From Zerene cesonia (taxonomy: Eukaryota > Arthropoda > Insecta > Lepidoptera > Pieridae): a DNA stretch of 64,000 bases. The number at the start of each line of letters is the position of its first letter. Positions within the stretch are counted from its first letter, which is position 1. Below the pieces are notes generated by a model. The model made no database searches. It was given only the letters and a program-made list of their open reading frames with translations, and was not told where the DNA came from. The stretch is taken from NCBI RefSeq assembly GCF_012273895.1, contig NC_052119.1, positions 9,090,705-9,154,704 of the forward strand, in the 5' to 3' direction. Made by a program: the position numbers and the translations under genes. Positions 63,346 to 64,000 of the stretch are shown here, in pieces.

Positions 63346-64000
63346 ATATAAAAATTACATTAAGTCTACATAATATGTAACATGTACATAACAATAATGC
63401 CAATGAACTGACCTGTGGTTCTTAAGCGATAACATTCCCTATATTGTCATCTTCCATATATTCATTAAATATAAAGAAATAATAAATAATTAAAATCATT
63501 TTTTGAAACCACAACAATATCAATCTAGTTTTTTGTTTTCAAATTCAATTATAGTACTGTATTATATATTATAGTGATGATGACAGCGCAGATCCTCGTT
63601 AAGTGGCAATCGCTTCTCATCTATAAGGTTTAGTATAAACACAACTTGTAGTCTGGTCGTGAAGAAATCCAAAAATACCCTTCACCTCGATTCTTGGAAA
63701 CAAATGGTACGAGGTTAAGTTCAACAAAATAAGATTTGCGCGGTTTTTCACCTAAACGGCAAGTTTTAGCATAAAACAACTTAAAAAAAAAAATCGCCAA
63801 ATTGTGCAAAGAAAAGGTATTAATATATTTTTTTAAAATGATCTAACACCGTGACGTGTATAGTTCGGGCTCTGTCCCCCGTATCTCGCCCCTTGCCCCG
63901 CACTATTAACCTGTCTAAACGTCGTTGTTTACTGTATGCATACGTAGACTGAGCGATATTGAAACATTTTTACTGGTAATTTTTTTTATTATAAAAGATC
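63346..64000. other. Unannotated DNA at the window edge
   Basis: AT-rich. The segment 63850-63930 is GC-richer (CGGGCTCTGTCCCCCGTATC, CTCGCCCCTTGCCCCGCAC) and may lead to something beyond the window. No ORF or repeat can be supported. Confidence 0.45.

Noticed and set aside
63850..63930. GC-rich edge as a promoter or CpG island
   Set aside because: No TATA, initiator or ORF is visible and the window ends 70 bases later.

Overview
This 64 kb window looks like AT-rich, gene-free nuclear DNA from a moth or butterfly (Lepidoptera). It could be intergenic or lie inside a long intron. The case for Lepidoptera is the repeat content. There are about ten copies of a 200-bp Helitron of the kind described as Lep1 in Lepidoptera (starts TCCTACTAATATTATAAATG, ends CTAG, inserted between A and T). 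There are also tRNA-derived SINEs with a GATGATGATG tail resembling the Metulj group of butterflies, and several non-LTR tails of lepidopteran type. Family names are from memory and were not searched. No open reading frame over about 60 codons looks like a conserved protein, and I see no rRNA gene, convincing functional tRNA, CRISPR array or prokaryotic operon. Most longer ORFs are chance readings of repeats or AT-rich sequence, and one only spans assembly Ns.

Layout. 1-4342: AT-rich DNA with a Lep1-type Helitron (1151-1359), a Helitron whose 5' part became a 45-bp minisatellite (2371-2617) and an AT/poly-T tract. 4420-5419: 1000 Ns flanked by the same 77 bases on each side, almost certainly an unmerged contig overlap. 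5.5-10.2 kb: dense repeats, including a textbook SINE with a 10-bp target-site duplication, and a GC-rich island with a 37-codon small ORF (8481-8594). 10.2-21 kb: sparser, with Helitron relics, a LINE tail and a copy of an unnamed 330-bp retroelement carrying a 97-bp internal duplication. 21-35.2 kb: very repeat dense, including a chimeric SINE (31140-31500), two near-complete SINEs or retroelements with target-site duplications, and several Helitrons. 35.2-48 kb: fewer repeats, plus a CTACG-rich palindromic block and paired hairpins near 47.1 kb. 48-64 kb: Helitrons, two related DNA-transposon derivatives, fold-back elements and LINE tails.

The repeats fall into six groups: (A) Lep1-like Helitrons; (B-E) at least four further Helitron-like lineages sharing a short hairpin plus CTAG|T 3' end; (F) a 330-bp poly-A retroelement present in about 16 copies, here called the 'GTGGGAGTCGAGCACGC element', whose 5'-truncated copies and target-site duplications fit LINE-driven retrotransposition; (G) Metulj-like and other tRNA SINEs; (H) MITE and fold-back DNA elements; (I) LINE 3' ends. 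No autonomous transposase, Rep/helicase or reverse transcriptase is present, so all copies depend on enzymes encoded elsewhere.

I do not see a new biological system. The items most worth a second look are the collapsed gap, the small ORF island, the chimeric SINE, the shared CTAG ends across unrelated Helitron bodies, and the unnamed retroelement.
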